DNA from: Streptomyces sp. CG1
Lineage (GTDB): Bacteria; Actinomycetota; Actinomycetes; Streptomycetales; Streptomycetaceae
NCBI RefSeq assembly: GCF_041080625.1
Contig: NZ_CP163518.1
Span: 6,379,501-6,443,500, forward strand
Direction: 5' to 3'
DNA: 64,000 nt
Positions 45,083 through 53,175 of the stretch are shown one piece after another. Position numbers and translations under genes: made by a program. The notes beneath the pieces are model-generated. The model was given only the letters and a program-made list of their open reading frames with translations, did no database searches and was not told the origin of the DNA. The stretch's first letter is position 1. Every line of letters begins with the position of its first letter.

Positions 45083-46777
45083 GTGAATCAGATGCAGGGC
45101 CTGCTCGTAGCGGGCCGCTACCGACTCGCCGATTCCATCGGCAGCGGCGGCATGGGCCGGGTATGGCGCGCCCACGACGAGGTGCTGCACCGGACGGTCG
45201 CCGTCAAGGAGTTGACCGCAGCGCTCTACGTCTCCGACGGCGATCGGGCCGTGCTGCTGGCCCGCACCCGGGCCGAGGCCCGCGCCGCCGCGCGCATCAG
45301 CCACTCCGCCGTCGTCACCGTGCACGACGTCCTCGAGCACGACGGCCGCCCGTGGATCGTGATGGAGCTGGTCGAGGGCAACTCGCTGGCCGACGCGGTC
45401 AAGGAGCAGGGGCGGGTGGAGCCGAGGGAGGCCGCCCGCATAGGACTGTGGGTGCTGCGGGCGCTGCGCGCCGCGCACTTGGCCGGCGTCCTGCACCGGG
45501 ACGTCAAGCCCGGCAACGTGCTGCTCGGCCGCGACGGCCGGGTGTTGCTCACCGACTTCGGCATCGCCCAGATAGAGGGCGACTCCACCATCACCCGCAC
45601 CGGAGAGGTCGTCGGCTCGGTCGACTACCTCGCGCCCGAGCGGGTGCGCGGCCACGATCCGGGCCCGTCCTCGGACCTGTGGGCGCTCGGCGCCACGCTG
45701 TACACGGCGGTCGAGGGCCGTTCCCCGTTCCGCCGCACCTCACCCCTGAGCACCATGCAGGCGGTCGTCGAGGAGGAGGCCGACGAGCTGCGCCACGCCG
45801 GTGCGCTCGGCCCCGTCATATCCGCCCTGCTGCGCAAGGAACCGGAGCGGCGGCCGAGCGCGGAGGAGGCCGAGCAGATGCTCGCCGAGGCCGCGGAGGG
45901 CCGCCGCCCCTCTACGGCACAGGCGTTCGTGCCGACCCAGGGCTCGGGCGTGCACACCGGCGGGACCAGCGCCTCGGGCTACGGCCATCACAGCTATACG
46001 ACGGGTGCCACTGTCCCCGGAGCGACGGCGGGACCGAGCCGTTCCGCGACCGGTCAGACGGCCGTCGCCCCCGCGCCTCCCGGCCCGGCACCGGTACGGC
46101 CCCGGCCGAAGCCCCGGCGCCGGCTGCGCACCCTCGCCCTCGTCATCGCCGTCGCGGCCGTGCTCGGCGGAGGCGCGGCGGTGGCCTTCCAGGAGTGGGG
46201 CGGCATGGAGCAGAACACCGGGGCGAGCGGGGGCGGCGCGGGCCCGGCGACATCACCGTCCGCGAGCGCCAGCACCGCACCGGGCCCCGAGGGCACGGTC
46301 CCCGACGACTGGCAGACCTACCACGATCCCCTCGGTTTCAGCCTCTCCCTGCCCAAGGGCTGGAAGCGGAAGGTCTATCAGAACCTGGGCAACCTCAAGC
46401 AGATCGACTACAGCCCGGACGGCGGCCTGCACTTCGTCCGCATCGCCATCGACAGCTCACCGGACTTCGCCAACGCCTACCAGCACCAGACGGATCTGGA
46501 ACAGCAGTTGCAGCGGCTGGTCGACTACAAGCGCGTGACCATGAAGGCGAACATCTACCGCGATCGCAACGGCTCGCTGTGGGAGTACACCTGGACCGCG
46601 CTGAAGAAGGACCCGCCGCACGTCGCCGGTCCGCGGCACGCGATCGAGGAGACGTACTTCTCGCGCGCGGGCATCGAGTACGCCATCTACATGTCGACGC
46701 CGGCGGAGGACTGGACGAAGACCAGCAAGCAGTTCAAGTGGGTACTGCAGAGCTGGCAGCAGCCGAACGACGGCTGA
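45083..46777 (+). CDS. Receptor Ser/Thr protein kinase (array member 3)
   Basis: 564 aa. IGSGGMGRVWRAHDE, K42 in VAVKEL, HRDVKPGN from H138, DFGIAQIEG and DYLAPERVRG mark an active kinase. A Gly/Thr-rich linker and one membrane helix at about 347-370 (LALVIAVAAVLGGGAAVAF) follow. The ectodomain begins FSLSLPKGWKRKVYQNLGN and matches the PKGW-type domain of member 1. GTG 45083 has GGGG 4 nt upstream; ATG 45092 is an alternative. It lies 141 nt after the pseudokinase gene, long enough for its own promoter. Confidence 0.95.
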   Translation: MNQMQGLLVAGRYRLADSIGSGGMGRVWRAHDEVLHRTVAVKELTAALYVSDGDRAVLLARTRAEARAAARISHSAVVTVHDVLEHDGRPWIVMELVEGNSLADAVKEQGRVEPREAARIGLWVLRALRAAHLAGVLHRDVKPGNVLLGRDGRVLLTDFGIAQIEGDSTITRTGEVVGSVDYLAPERVRGHDPGPSSDLWALGATLYTAVEGRSPFRRTSPLSTMQAVVEEEADELRHAGALGPVISALLRKEPERRPSAEEAEQMLAEAAEGRRPSTAQAFVPTQGSGVHTGGTSASGYGHHSYTTGATVPGATAGPSRSATGQTAVAPAPPGPAPVRPRPKPRRRLRTLALVIAVAAVLGGGAAVAFQEWGGMEQNTGASGGGAGPATSPSASASTAPGPEGTVPDDWQTYHDPLGFSLSLPKGWKRKVYQNLGNLKQIDYSPDGGLHFVRIAIDSSPDFANAYQHQTDLEQQLQRLVDYKRVTMKANIYRDRNGSLWEYTWTALKKDPPHVAGPRHAIEETYFSRAGIEYAIYMSTPAEDWTKTSKQFKWVLQSWQQPNDG

Positions 46778-46904
46778 CGCGGCGGCCGATGGCGGCTGAG
46801 GCGGCTGCCGGCGGCTGATACGGCCGAAAATCGCTGGTCGAACGGCCCGGCTTGGCCGACCGGCGCCCCGGAGCGAATGGGTCCGGTGCGGCATGATGGG
46901 GCGC

Positions 46905-48665
46905 ATGGGGACCGAGAGCGCCGACTTCCGGGTGATCGCGGGCCGTTACCGCCTGGAGGCACGCATCGGGCGTGGCGGCATGGGCGTGGTGTGGCGGGCC
47001 ACCGACCAACTGCTGGGGCGCCTGGTCGCGGTCAAGGAGCTCCTCCCCGACGACTCCCTCTCCGAGGACGACGCGCGGCGCCGCCGGGACCGCACCTTCC
47101 GTGAGGCACGGGCGGTCGGCCGGCTGCGGCATCCGCACATCATCGTCGTGCACGACGTGGTGGAGCAGGACGAACGCCCTTATCTGGTCATGGAGTTGGT
47201 CGAGGGCCGCTCGCTCGCCGACCTGATCTCCCGGCAGGGCCCGGTCGACGCCGCCGAGGCCGCGCGGATCGGTGAGGCCCTGCTCGGCGCGGTGGACACC
47301 GCGCACGCGGCCGGGGTGCTGCACCGGGACATCAAGCCCGCGAACGTCCTGATCGAGACCGGCACCGGCCGGGTCGTGCTGACCGACTTCGGTATCGCGC
47401 AGGTCGCGGGCGCCACCACGCTCACCGAGACCGGCTCCTTCGTCGGCTCACCCGAATACACCGCGCCGGAGCGGATGTCGGGGCTGCGCACCGGGCCGGA
47501 GTCCGACCTGTGGTCGGTCGGCGCGCTGCTGTGCACGGCGCTCAGCGGCGAGTCGCCGTTCCGGCGGGACTCGATCGGCGGCATCCTGCACGCGGTCGTC
47601 GCCGCGGAGATCCGGCCGCCCGCCGAGGCCGAGCCGCTGCTTCCGGTCGTACGAGGGCTGCTGGAACGCGACCCGGACCGGCGGCTCGGCGCGGCTGAGG
47701 CCGAGCAGATGCTGCGTGCGTTCCTTCAGACGGGCCGGACCCCGGAGGCACCGGGCACGCCCGGCGCGCCGGCCCCCGGACGCGGCCACCGGATCGGCGG
47801 GGGCCGCGTGCCGAGGCCGGGGGCGTCAGGGGTGGCGGGGAGCCGTACGACGACATCCGATGCGGCGGGGGGCCGTACGCCGGACGCCGCCTACACGCCG
47901 ACCCAGCGCGACGTTCCGCACGGCGGGCCGCAGTCGGCCACCGTGTCCGGGGCGGGGACGGAGGCCCCGGCCCGCACCTCCACGCGCGGTGTGCTGCTCG
48001 CGGCGCTGCTCGTCGCCGCGCTGGCGGGGGCCGGAGTCTCGGCGGCGGCGCTGCTGCTGCACGGGAGCGGGGACGGGGGCGGCGGCAGCCCCGGCGGTAC
48101 GGCGACCTCCCCGGCGACCGGGACCGGCACGAGTCCGACCGCACCGCCGTCCTCGTCGCGGCCGCCCACCACCGGCAGCCCGACGTCCACCGGCTCGCCG
48201 GCCCCGGCCGACCCGCGTACCGCGCCCTCCGGTTACCGCACGGCCCGGGACCCGGCGGGCTTCTCGCTCGCCGTACCGCTGGACTTCACCCGCAGTCCGC
48301 AGGGCGAACGCGTCTTCTACCTCTCGCCGGGGGGCACCTTCCGCCTCGGTGTCAAGGTGGCCGATCCCCAACCGGGCGGCCCGCAGGGCGCGATGGAGCG
48401 CTCGGCCGCCACGGGGCCCACCACCAACCCCGGTTACCACGACGGCCGGATCACCCCCACCAGGCACGACGGACACCCCGCCGCGCTATGGGAGTTCACC
48501 TGGGACGGCTTCAGCGCGGCGGAGGGCCCGCGCCACACCTACGACCTGTGCTGGGAGGAGGCCGGGCGGATGTACGACGTGTGGGTGTCGGCGCCGGTCG
48601 GCAAGGTGCGGGAGGCGCGGGAGTACTTCGACGTGGCACTGGACACCTTCCGGGCGGGGGCCTGA
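46905..48665 (+). CDS. Receptor Ser/Thr protein kinase (array member 4)
   Basis: 586 aa. IGRGGMGVVWRATD, K44 in VAVKEL, HRDIKPAN from H140, DFGIAQVAG and EYTAPERMSG. A Pro/Gly/Thr-rich juxtamembrane region precedes a helix at about 362-384 (VLLAALLVAALAGAGVSAAAL). A Thr/Ser/Pro stalk and an ectodomain (GFSLAVPLDFTRSPQGERVF) follow. The start is ambiguous among ATG 46893, 46896 and 46905. Before it, 46778-46830 contains several near-copies of GCGGCTGA of no clear meaning. Confidence 0.94.
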   Translation: MGTESADFRVIAGRYRLEARIGRGGMGVVWRATDQLLGRLVAVKELLPDDSLSEDDARRRRDRTFREARAVGRLRHPHIIVVHDVVEQDERPYLVMELVEGRSLADLISRQGPVDAAEAARIGEALLGAVDTAHAAGVLHRDIKPANVLIETGTGRVVLTDFGIAQVAGATTLTETGSFVGSPEYTAPERMSGLRTGPESDLWSVGALLCTALSGESPFRRDSIGGILHAVVAAEIRPPAEAEPLLPVVRGLLERDPDRRLGAAEAEQMLRAFLQTGRTPEAPGTPGAPAPGRGHRIGGGRVPRPGASGVAGSRTTTSDAAGGRTPDAAYTPTQRDVPHGGPQSATVSGAGTEAPARTSTRGVLLAALLVAALAGAGVSAAALLLHGSGDGGGGSPGGTATSPATGTGTSPTAPPSSSRPPTTGSPTSTGSPAPADPRTAPSGYRTARDPAGFSLAVPLDFTRSPQGERVFYLSPGGTFRLGVKVADPQPGGPQGAMERSAATGPTTNPGYHDGRITPTRHDGHPAALWEFTWDGFSAAEGPRHTYDLCWEEAGRMYDVWVSAPVGKVREAREYFDVALDTFRAGA

Positions 48666-48742
48666 CGGCCGCTCGGTCACGGGTTCGTGACCGGTTGGCC
48701 ATCCCTGTGGCTGGGCGGCGCAGGGCGCGATATGGATGACGC

Positions 48743-50368
48743 ATGAGCAGTGACGGGGGAGCCGGCCAGGGAGCCGACGAAACGACGAGTTACCTTCTGC
48801 AACCGCCGAAGCGGGACCCGGACGCAGCGCCGCACGTACCGCCGGACGCCCGGCCCGGCCCCCTCCCGCCCCAGCGGCAGGAGGCGGGCGACGGGCGGCT
48901 CATCGCCGGCCGGTACCGGCTGCTGGGCAAGCTGGGCCACGGCGGGATGGGCACCGTGTGGCGAGCCCAGGACGAGACGGTGGACCGGGAGGTCGCCGTC
49001 AAGGAGCCCCGGCTGCCCGACCACCTTCCCGAACAGGAACGCGCCAACGCCTTCGAACGCATGCGCCGCGAGGCCCGCGCGGCGGCCCGGCTGGACCATC
49101 CGGCGGTGGTGAACGTCCACGACGTCGCGGTCGTCGACGACCGGCCCTGGATCGTGATGGAGCTGGTGCACGGCCGCAGCCTCGGCGACGTCCTCGGCGA
49201 GGGCACACTCGGCGCGCGCGAGGCGGCCCGGATCGGCCTCCAGGTGCTCGGCGCGCTGCAGGCGGCGCACGCGGCAGGCGTCCTGCACCGGGACGTCAAG
49301 CCCGACAACGTCCTGCTCGGCCGGTACGACCGGGTGGTCCTCACGGACTTCGGGATCGCCCGGATCGAGGGCGACACCCGGCTCACCGACACCGGCGGCT
49401 TCGTCGGCTCGCCCGAGTACATCGCCCCGGAACGGGTGCTGGGGCAGCGGCCGGGGCCGGCGAGCGACCTGTGGTCCCTCGGGGTGCTGCTCTACACGGC
49501 CACGGAGGGCGTCTCGCCGTTCCGCCGCAGCAACACCCCGGCCACCCTCCAGTCCGTGCTCAACTCCACCCCGGCCGCGCCCGCGTCCGCCTCCGGCCCG
49601 CTGGCCGAGGTCATCGAGGGGCTGCTCCGGAAGGACCCCGCGCACCGGCTCCCGGCGGACCGGGTCCGCGCGCTGCTGGAGCAGGCGACGAGCCCCCCGG
49701 TGCCCACCCGGCAGGTCGTCCGGGTGCCCGCCCCCGCCGCTCCCGTCCGGCGCCTCGGCCGTGCCGTGTGGCTCGGCGCGGGCGCGCTGCTGGCCGCGGC
49801 CGCGGTGGCGGCGTATCTGGTGCTGGCCGATCCCTTCGCGGGCCCGCTGCCCGCCGGCTGGGCGAAGCAGCCGGAGGCGAAGCTGGGCGCCACCGTCGCC
49901 GTGCCCGCGGGCTACCGGGCCGTCCGGCCCGCCAAGGACGCCCCCGACAAGAACTGGGTGACGTACGAGGACTGGAGCGGTGGCGTCTGGATCACGCTGT
50001 CGCTGGCCAGGAAGTCGCAGGACTCCCTGAACGAGATCAAGAACAGCGCGCGGTCCCAGATGTACGCCGACGACGAGAAGTTCCGCAGCTCGGGCGAGTA
50101 CACCCTCGCCATGCCCGCGGGTGCGCGGACACACCCGGACGACACCGCGACGTACCACGGCAAGGAGGCCGCGCAGAACACCGCCGTGTACACGACCAAC
50201 GACAGCCAGAACCCCCGCCCGCGCGAACTCCGGATCTTCTACTACCGGACCACTGCCGGAGACATGTACAGACTCACCGTCGGCTACCCGGGCAGGGGCG
50301 ACTTCACGGCTCGCGGCCGGGAGGTGGCCGAGGCGGCGATCGCGAACCTGGACATCGACAAGCTCTGA
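48743..50368 (+). CDS. Receptor Ser/Thr protein kinase (array member 5)
   Basis: 541 aa. An N-terminal Pro-rich extension of about 50 residues (DPDAAPHVPPDARPGPLPPQ) precedes LGHGGMGTVWRAQDE, K87, HRDVKPDN from H182, DFGIARIEG and EYIAPERVLG. A membrane helix at about 340-362 (WLGAGALLAAAAVAAYLVL) leads directly to the ectodomain (GATVAVPAGYRAVRPAKDAP), without the long stalk of members 1-4. TATGGA lies 6 nt before the ATG, so the message may be leaderless. Confidence 0.95.
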   Translation: MSSDGGAGQGADETTSYLLQPPKRDPDAAPHVPPDARPGPLPPQRQEAGDGRLIAGRYRLLGKLGHGGMGTVWRAQDETVDREVAVKEPRLPDHLPEQERANAFERMRREARAAARLDHPAVVNVHDVAVVDDRPWIVMELVHGRSLGDVLGEGTLGAREAARIGLQVLGALQAAHAAGVLHRDVKPDNVLLGRYDRVVLTDFGIARIEGDTRLTDTGGFVGSPEYIAPERVLGQRPGPASDLWSLGVLLYTATEGVSPFRRSNTPATLQSVLNSTPAAPASASGPLAEVIEGLLRKDPAHRLPADRVRALLEQATSPPVPTRQVVRVPAPAAPVRRLGRAVWLGAGALLAAAAVAAYLVLADPFAGPLPAGWAKQPEAKLGATVAVPAGYRAVRPAKDAPDKNWVTYEDWSGGVWITLSLARKSQDSLNEIKNSARSQMYADDEKFRSSGEYTLAMPAGARTHPDDTATYHGKEAAQNTAVYTTNDSQNPRPRELRIFYYRTTAGDMYRLTVGYPGRGDFTARGREVAEAAIANLDIDKL

Positions 50369-50413
50369 ACCCCCGCTTCGACAAAGGTGTGGTGTGCACG
50401 GTACTCATGGGGC

Positions 50414-51358
50414 ATGAGTGGAGACGGCGAACACCCGCCCGACGCACGTCTGATCGGTGGCCGCTACCGGCTCGCCGGGCGCCTCGGATCCGGGCCCGCC
50501 GGGACCGTCTGGCGGGCCAGGGACGAACAGGTGCCGGGCCGCGAGGTCGCCGTCAAGGAGCCGCTGCTGCCCGGTGATCCGGCCGCCGACGAGGACAGCC
50601 GCCGCATCGCCCACCGGCTCTACCGCGAGGCCCGCGCCGCGGCCCGGGTGCGCCATCCCTCCGCCGTCGCGGTGTGCGACGTCGTCACCGAGGGCCAAGT
50701 CCCCTGGATCGTCATGGAGTTGGTGGCGGGCGAGTCGCTGCGGGAGGCTCTGCGCCGCGGCCCCCTCCCGCCCGCCGAGGCCGCCCGGATCGGGCTCGCC
50801 GTCCTCGGCGCGCTGCGCGCCGCCCATGCCGTCGGCATCGTGCACCGGGACGTGAAGCCGGCCAACGTCCTGCTGGAGTCCGGCACCGGGCGCGTGGTCG
50901 TCACCGACTTCGGGACCGGTGACGGACATCCGGGGGACGCGCCCGCCGGTTTCGTCGCCCCCGAGCGCACGGGCCCCGGCGCCGGCCCCGCCGCCGACCT
51001 GTGGTCCCTGGGCGCCCTGCTCCGCGCCGCCCTGGGGGACGCGGATCCCGGCCCACTGGGCCCCCTGCTGGACCGACTGCACGCCGACGAGCCGGCGGCG
51101 CGTCCCGGCGCGGAGGAGGTCACGGCGGCACTGCGGACGTACCTGGGCGCCGGGCCCGTACGAGATCCGGAGCCGGCCCCGGCTCCGGACCCGGCGCAGG
51201 CACCCGCCCCGGATCCTGAGCCGGAAGCCACATCCGAGCCCGCCTCCGGATCCGTACCCGCACCCGCACCCGCCTCGGGATCCCCGTCCGGCCCTCGTCG
51301 CCGCACCCCGCGCACCGCGCTCGGCCTGCTCCTCGCGAAAAAAGCCGGACTCGGCTGA
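50414..51358 (+). CDS. Soluble Ser/Thr protein kinase (array member 6)
   Basis: 314 aa. LGSGPAGTVWRARDE, K48 and HRDVKPAN from H144 are intact, and DFG is present as DFGTGDGHPG. The activation segment is shortened (only about 15 residues to FVAPERTG), without the usual TGxxxGSxxY. The C-terminal tail is a run of Pro/Asp/Ala repeats (PAPAPDPAQAPAPDPEPE). There is no membrane helix, unlike members 1-5. It begins 45 nt after member 5, so it is probably co-transcribed. Activity is possible but regulation must differ. Confidence 0.93.
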   Translation: MSGDGEHPPDARLIGGRYRLAGRLGSGPAGTVWRARDEQVPGREVAVKEPLLPGDPAADEDSRRIAHRLYREARAAARVRHPSAVAVCDVVTEGQVPWIVMELVAGESLREALRRGPLPPAEAARIGLAVLGALRAAHAVGIVHRDVKPANVLLESGTGRVVVTDFGTGDGHPGDAPAGFVAPERTGPGAGPAADLWSLGALLRAALGDADPGPLGPLLDRLHADEPAARPGAEEVTAALRTYLGAGPVRDPEPAPAPDPAQAPAPDPEPEATSEPASGSVPAPAPASGSPSGPRRRTPRTALGLLLAKKAGLG

Positions 51359-51402
51359 TCGTCCTGCCCGCCACCGCCTCAACGCCCTGATCAGCACATT
51401 CT

Positions 51403-51422
51403 CTGCCAGTGATCACTGGCAG
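51403..51422. promoter_or_regulatory. Perfect 20-bp palindrome before aldehyde dehydrogenase
   Basis: CTGCCAGTGATCACTGGCAG, fully self-complementary, 72 nt upstream of ATG 51495. Length and symmetry suit a TetR- or GntR-type operator. It could also form a hairpin after the last kinase gene, but it lacks a loop and T-tract. Confidence 0.65.
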
Positions 51423-51494
51423 TATGTGAGCAGTCGGTGAATCCCCGTTACCGACGGGTACACAAAGCCTCCGCTCCGGCATACCCTGCGCGTC

Positions 51495-53108
51495 ATGACG
51501 GACACGCAGGCCCCGGACAGCACCGGCACCAACCCCCTCGCGCCCGCACCCGAAGGCGCCCGCACCGCCGCCGACGTGGTCACCCCGGAACTGGTGGCGC
51601 AGCTCACCAAGGGTGTCGTCGGCTCCGGCCGTACGGCCAACCACACCCCGTTCACCGGCGAGAAGCTGGCCGACCTGCCCGAGTCCACGCCCGAGGACGT
51701 GCTCCAGGCCTTCGAGGCCGCCCGCACCGCACAGGCCGTGTGGGAGAGGACCCCGGTACGGCAGCGGGCCGCGGTCCTGCTCCGCTTCCACGACCTGGTC
51801 CTGGAACGCCAGGCCGAGGTGCTCGACCTGATCCAGCTGGAGACCGGCAAGGCCCGCCTGCACGCGCACGAGGAGGTGCAGGCCGTCGCGGTCGCGGCCC
51901 GCCACTACGGCCGCAAGGCCCCCGCCTATCTGCGGCCCAAGCGGCACACCGGCGCCGTCCCCACGCTCACCAAGGTCACCGAACTCCGCCACCCGCGCGG
52001 GGTCGTGGGCCAGATCGCCCCCTGGAACTACCCCCTGGAGCTGTCCGTCGGCGACGCGCTGCCCGCCTTCGTCGCCGGCAACGCGGTCGTCATGAAGCCG
52101 GACACCGAGACCTGCCTCACCGCGCTCTGGGCGCGCGACCTGCTGATCGAGGCCGGCCTGCCCGAGGGCGTCTTCCAGGTCGTGCTCGGCGAGGGCCCGG
52201 TCGTCGGCCCCGAGGTCGTCAAGCACGCCGACTACGTCTCCTTCACCGGCTCCACCCGCACCGGGCGCGAGGTCGCGCAAGGTGCGGCGGCCCGCCTGGT
52301 CGGCGTGTCCCTCGAACTCGGCGGCAAGAACGCCATGCTGGTGCTGGACGACGCCGACATCGAGAAGGCCGCCGCCGGTGCCGTACGCGCCTGCTTCTCC
52401 TCGGCCGGACAGCTCTGCATCTCCATCGAGCGGCTGTACGTGCACGAGTCGATCGCCGACGCCTTCCTGGAGCGCTTCGCCGCCCGCACCCGGGCCATGC
52501 GGCTCGGCAACTCCCTCGCCTACGGCGCCGACATGGGCTCGCTGGTCGGCGAGCGCCAGCTGAAGACCGTCGAACGGCACGTCGAGGAGGCCGTGGCGAA
52601 GGGTGCGAGGGTGATCGCGGGTGGCAAGGCCCGCCCGGACATCGGCCCGTACTTCTTCGAGCCGACCGTCCTCGACGGCGTCGAGGACTCCATGGCCGTG
52701 TGCGAGGAGGAGACCTTCGGACCGGTCGTGTCGATCTACCGCTTCTCCTCCGAGGACGAGGCGGTCGAGCGCGCCAACGCCACGCCGTACGGCCTCAACT
52801 CCTCGGTCTGGACGAAGAACGCCGCGCGTGGCCGCGAGGTCGCCGCCCGCCTGCGTACCGGCACGGTCAACGTCAACGAGGGCTACGCACCCGCCTACGG
52901 CAGCGTCCAGTCCCCGATGGGCGGCATGAAGGACTCCGGCCTCGGCCGCCGCCACGGCTCCGAGGGCATCCTCAAGTACACCGAGGCCCAGACGGTGGCC
53001 CAGCAGCGCCTGCTGCCGATGGCACCGTCGCTGGGCATGGACGACGAGGGGTACGCCCGCTTCATGAGCACGAGTCTCCGCCTGATGAAGGCATTCCGGT
53101 TCCGCTAG
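51495..53108 (+). CDS. Succinic semialdehyde dehydrogenase-type aldehyde dehydrogenase
   Basis: 537-aa NAD(P)-dependent ALDH. IAPWNYPLELSVGDALPAFVAGNAVVMKPD (cofactor region), FTGSTRTGREVA, SLELGGKNAML (general base Glu), and C308 in SSAGQLCISIERLYV are intact. The sequence pattern is that of the actinobacterial GabD2-type succinate-semialdehyde dehydrogenases. ATG 51495. The gene is preceded by a perfect palindrome and followed by a GMC oxidoreductase after 67 nt, so an alcohol to aldehyde to acid route is possible. Confidence 0.93.
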   Translation: MTDTQAPDSTGTNPLAPAPEGARTAADVVTPELVAQLTKGVVGSGRTANHTPFTGEKLADLPESTPEDVLQAFEAARTAQAVWERTPVRQRAAVLLRFHDLVLERQAEVLDLIQLETGKARLHAHEEVQAVAVAARHYGRKAPAYLRPKRHTGAVPTLTKVTELRHPRGVVGQIAPWNYPLELSVGDALPAFVAGNAVVMKPDTETCLTALWARDLLIEAGLPEGVFQVVLGEGPVVGPEVVKHADYVSFTGSTRTGREVAQGAAARLVGVSLELGGKNAMLVLDDADIEKAAAGAVRACFSSAGQLCISIERLYVHESIADAFLERFAARTRAMRLGNSLAYGADMGSLVGERQLKTVERHVEEAVAKGARVIAGGKARPDIGPYFFEPTVLDGVEDSMAVCEEETFGPVVSIYRFSSEDEAVERANATPYGLNSSVWTKNAARGREVAARLRTGTVNVNEGYAPAYGSVQSPMGGMKDSGLGRRHGSEGILKYTEAQTVAQQRLLPMAPSLGMDDEGYARFMSTSLRLMKAFRFR

Positions 53109-53112
53109 AAGC

Positions 53113-53160
53113 CGTTCAGAAGCACCCGTTCGGAAACACCCGTTCAGAAGCACCCGTTCT
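53113..53160 (+). repeat. 14-bp tandem repeat, 3.4 copies
   Basis: CCGTTCAGAAGCAC (53113), CCGTTCGGAAACAC (53127), CCGTTCAGAAGCAC (53141), then CCGTTC (53155). It fills nearly the entire gap between the ALDH stop and the ribosome site of the GMC gene. Copy number may vary between strains. Confidence 0.85.
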
Positions 53161-53175
53161 CGACGAGGAGAGCAC

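Noticed and set aside
46778..46830. Regulatory direct repeats of GCGGCTGA before kinase 4
   Set aside because: Copies are short, irregularly spaced and overlap the end of the kinase 3 gene; such Gly/Ala-codon repeats arise easily in this composition.
53113..53160. CRISPR array
   Set aside because: The 14-bp units are directly adjacent with no spacers and there are no cas genes in the window.
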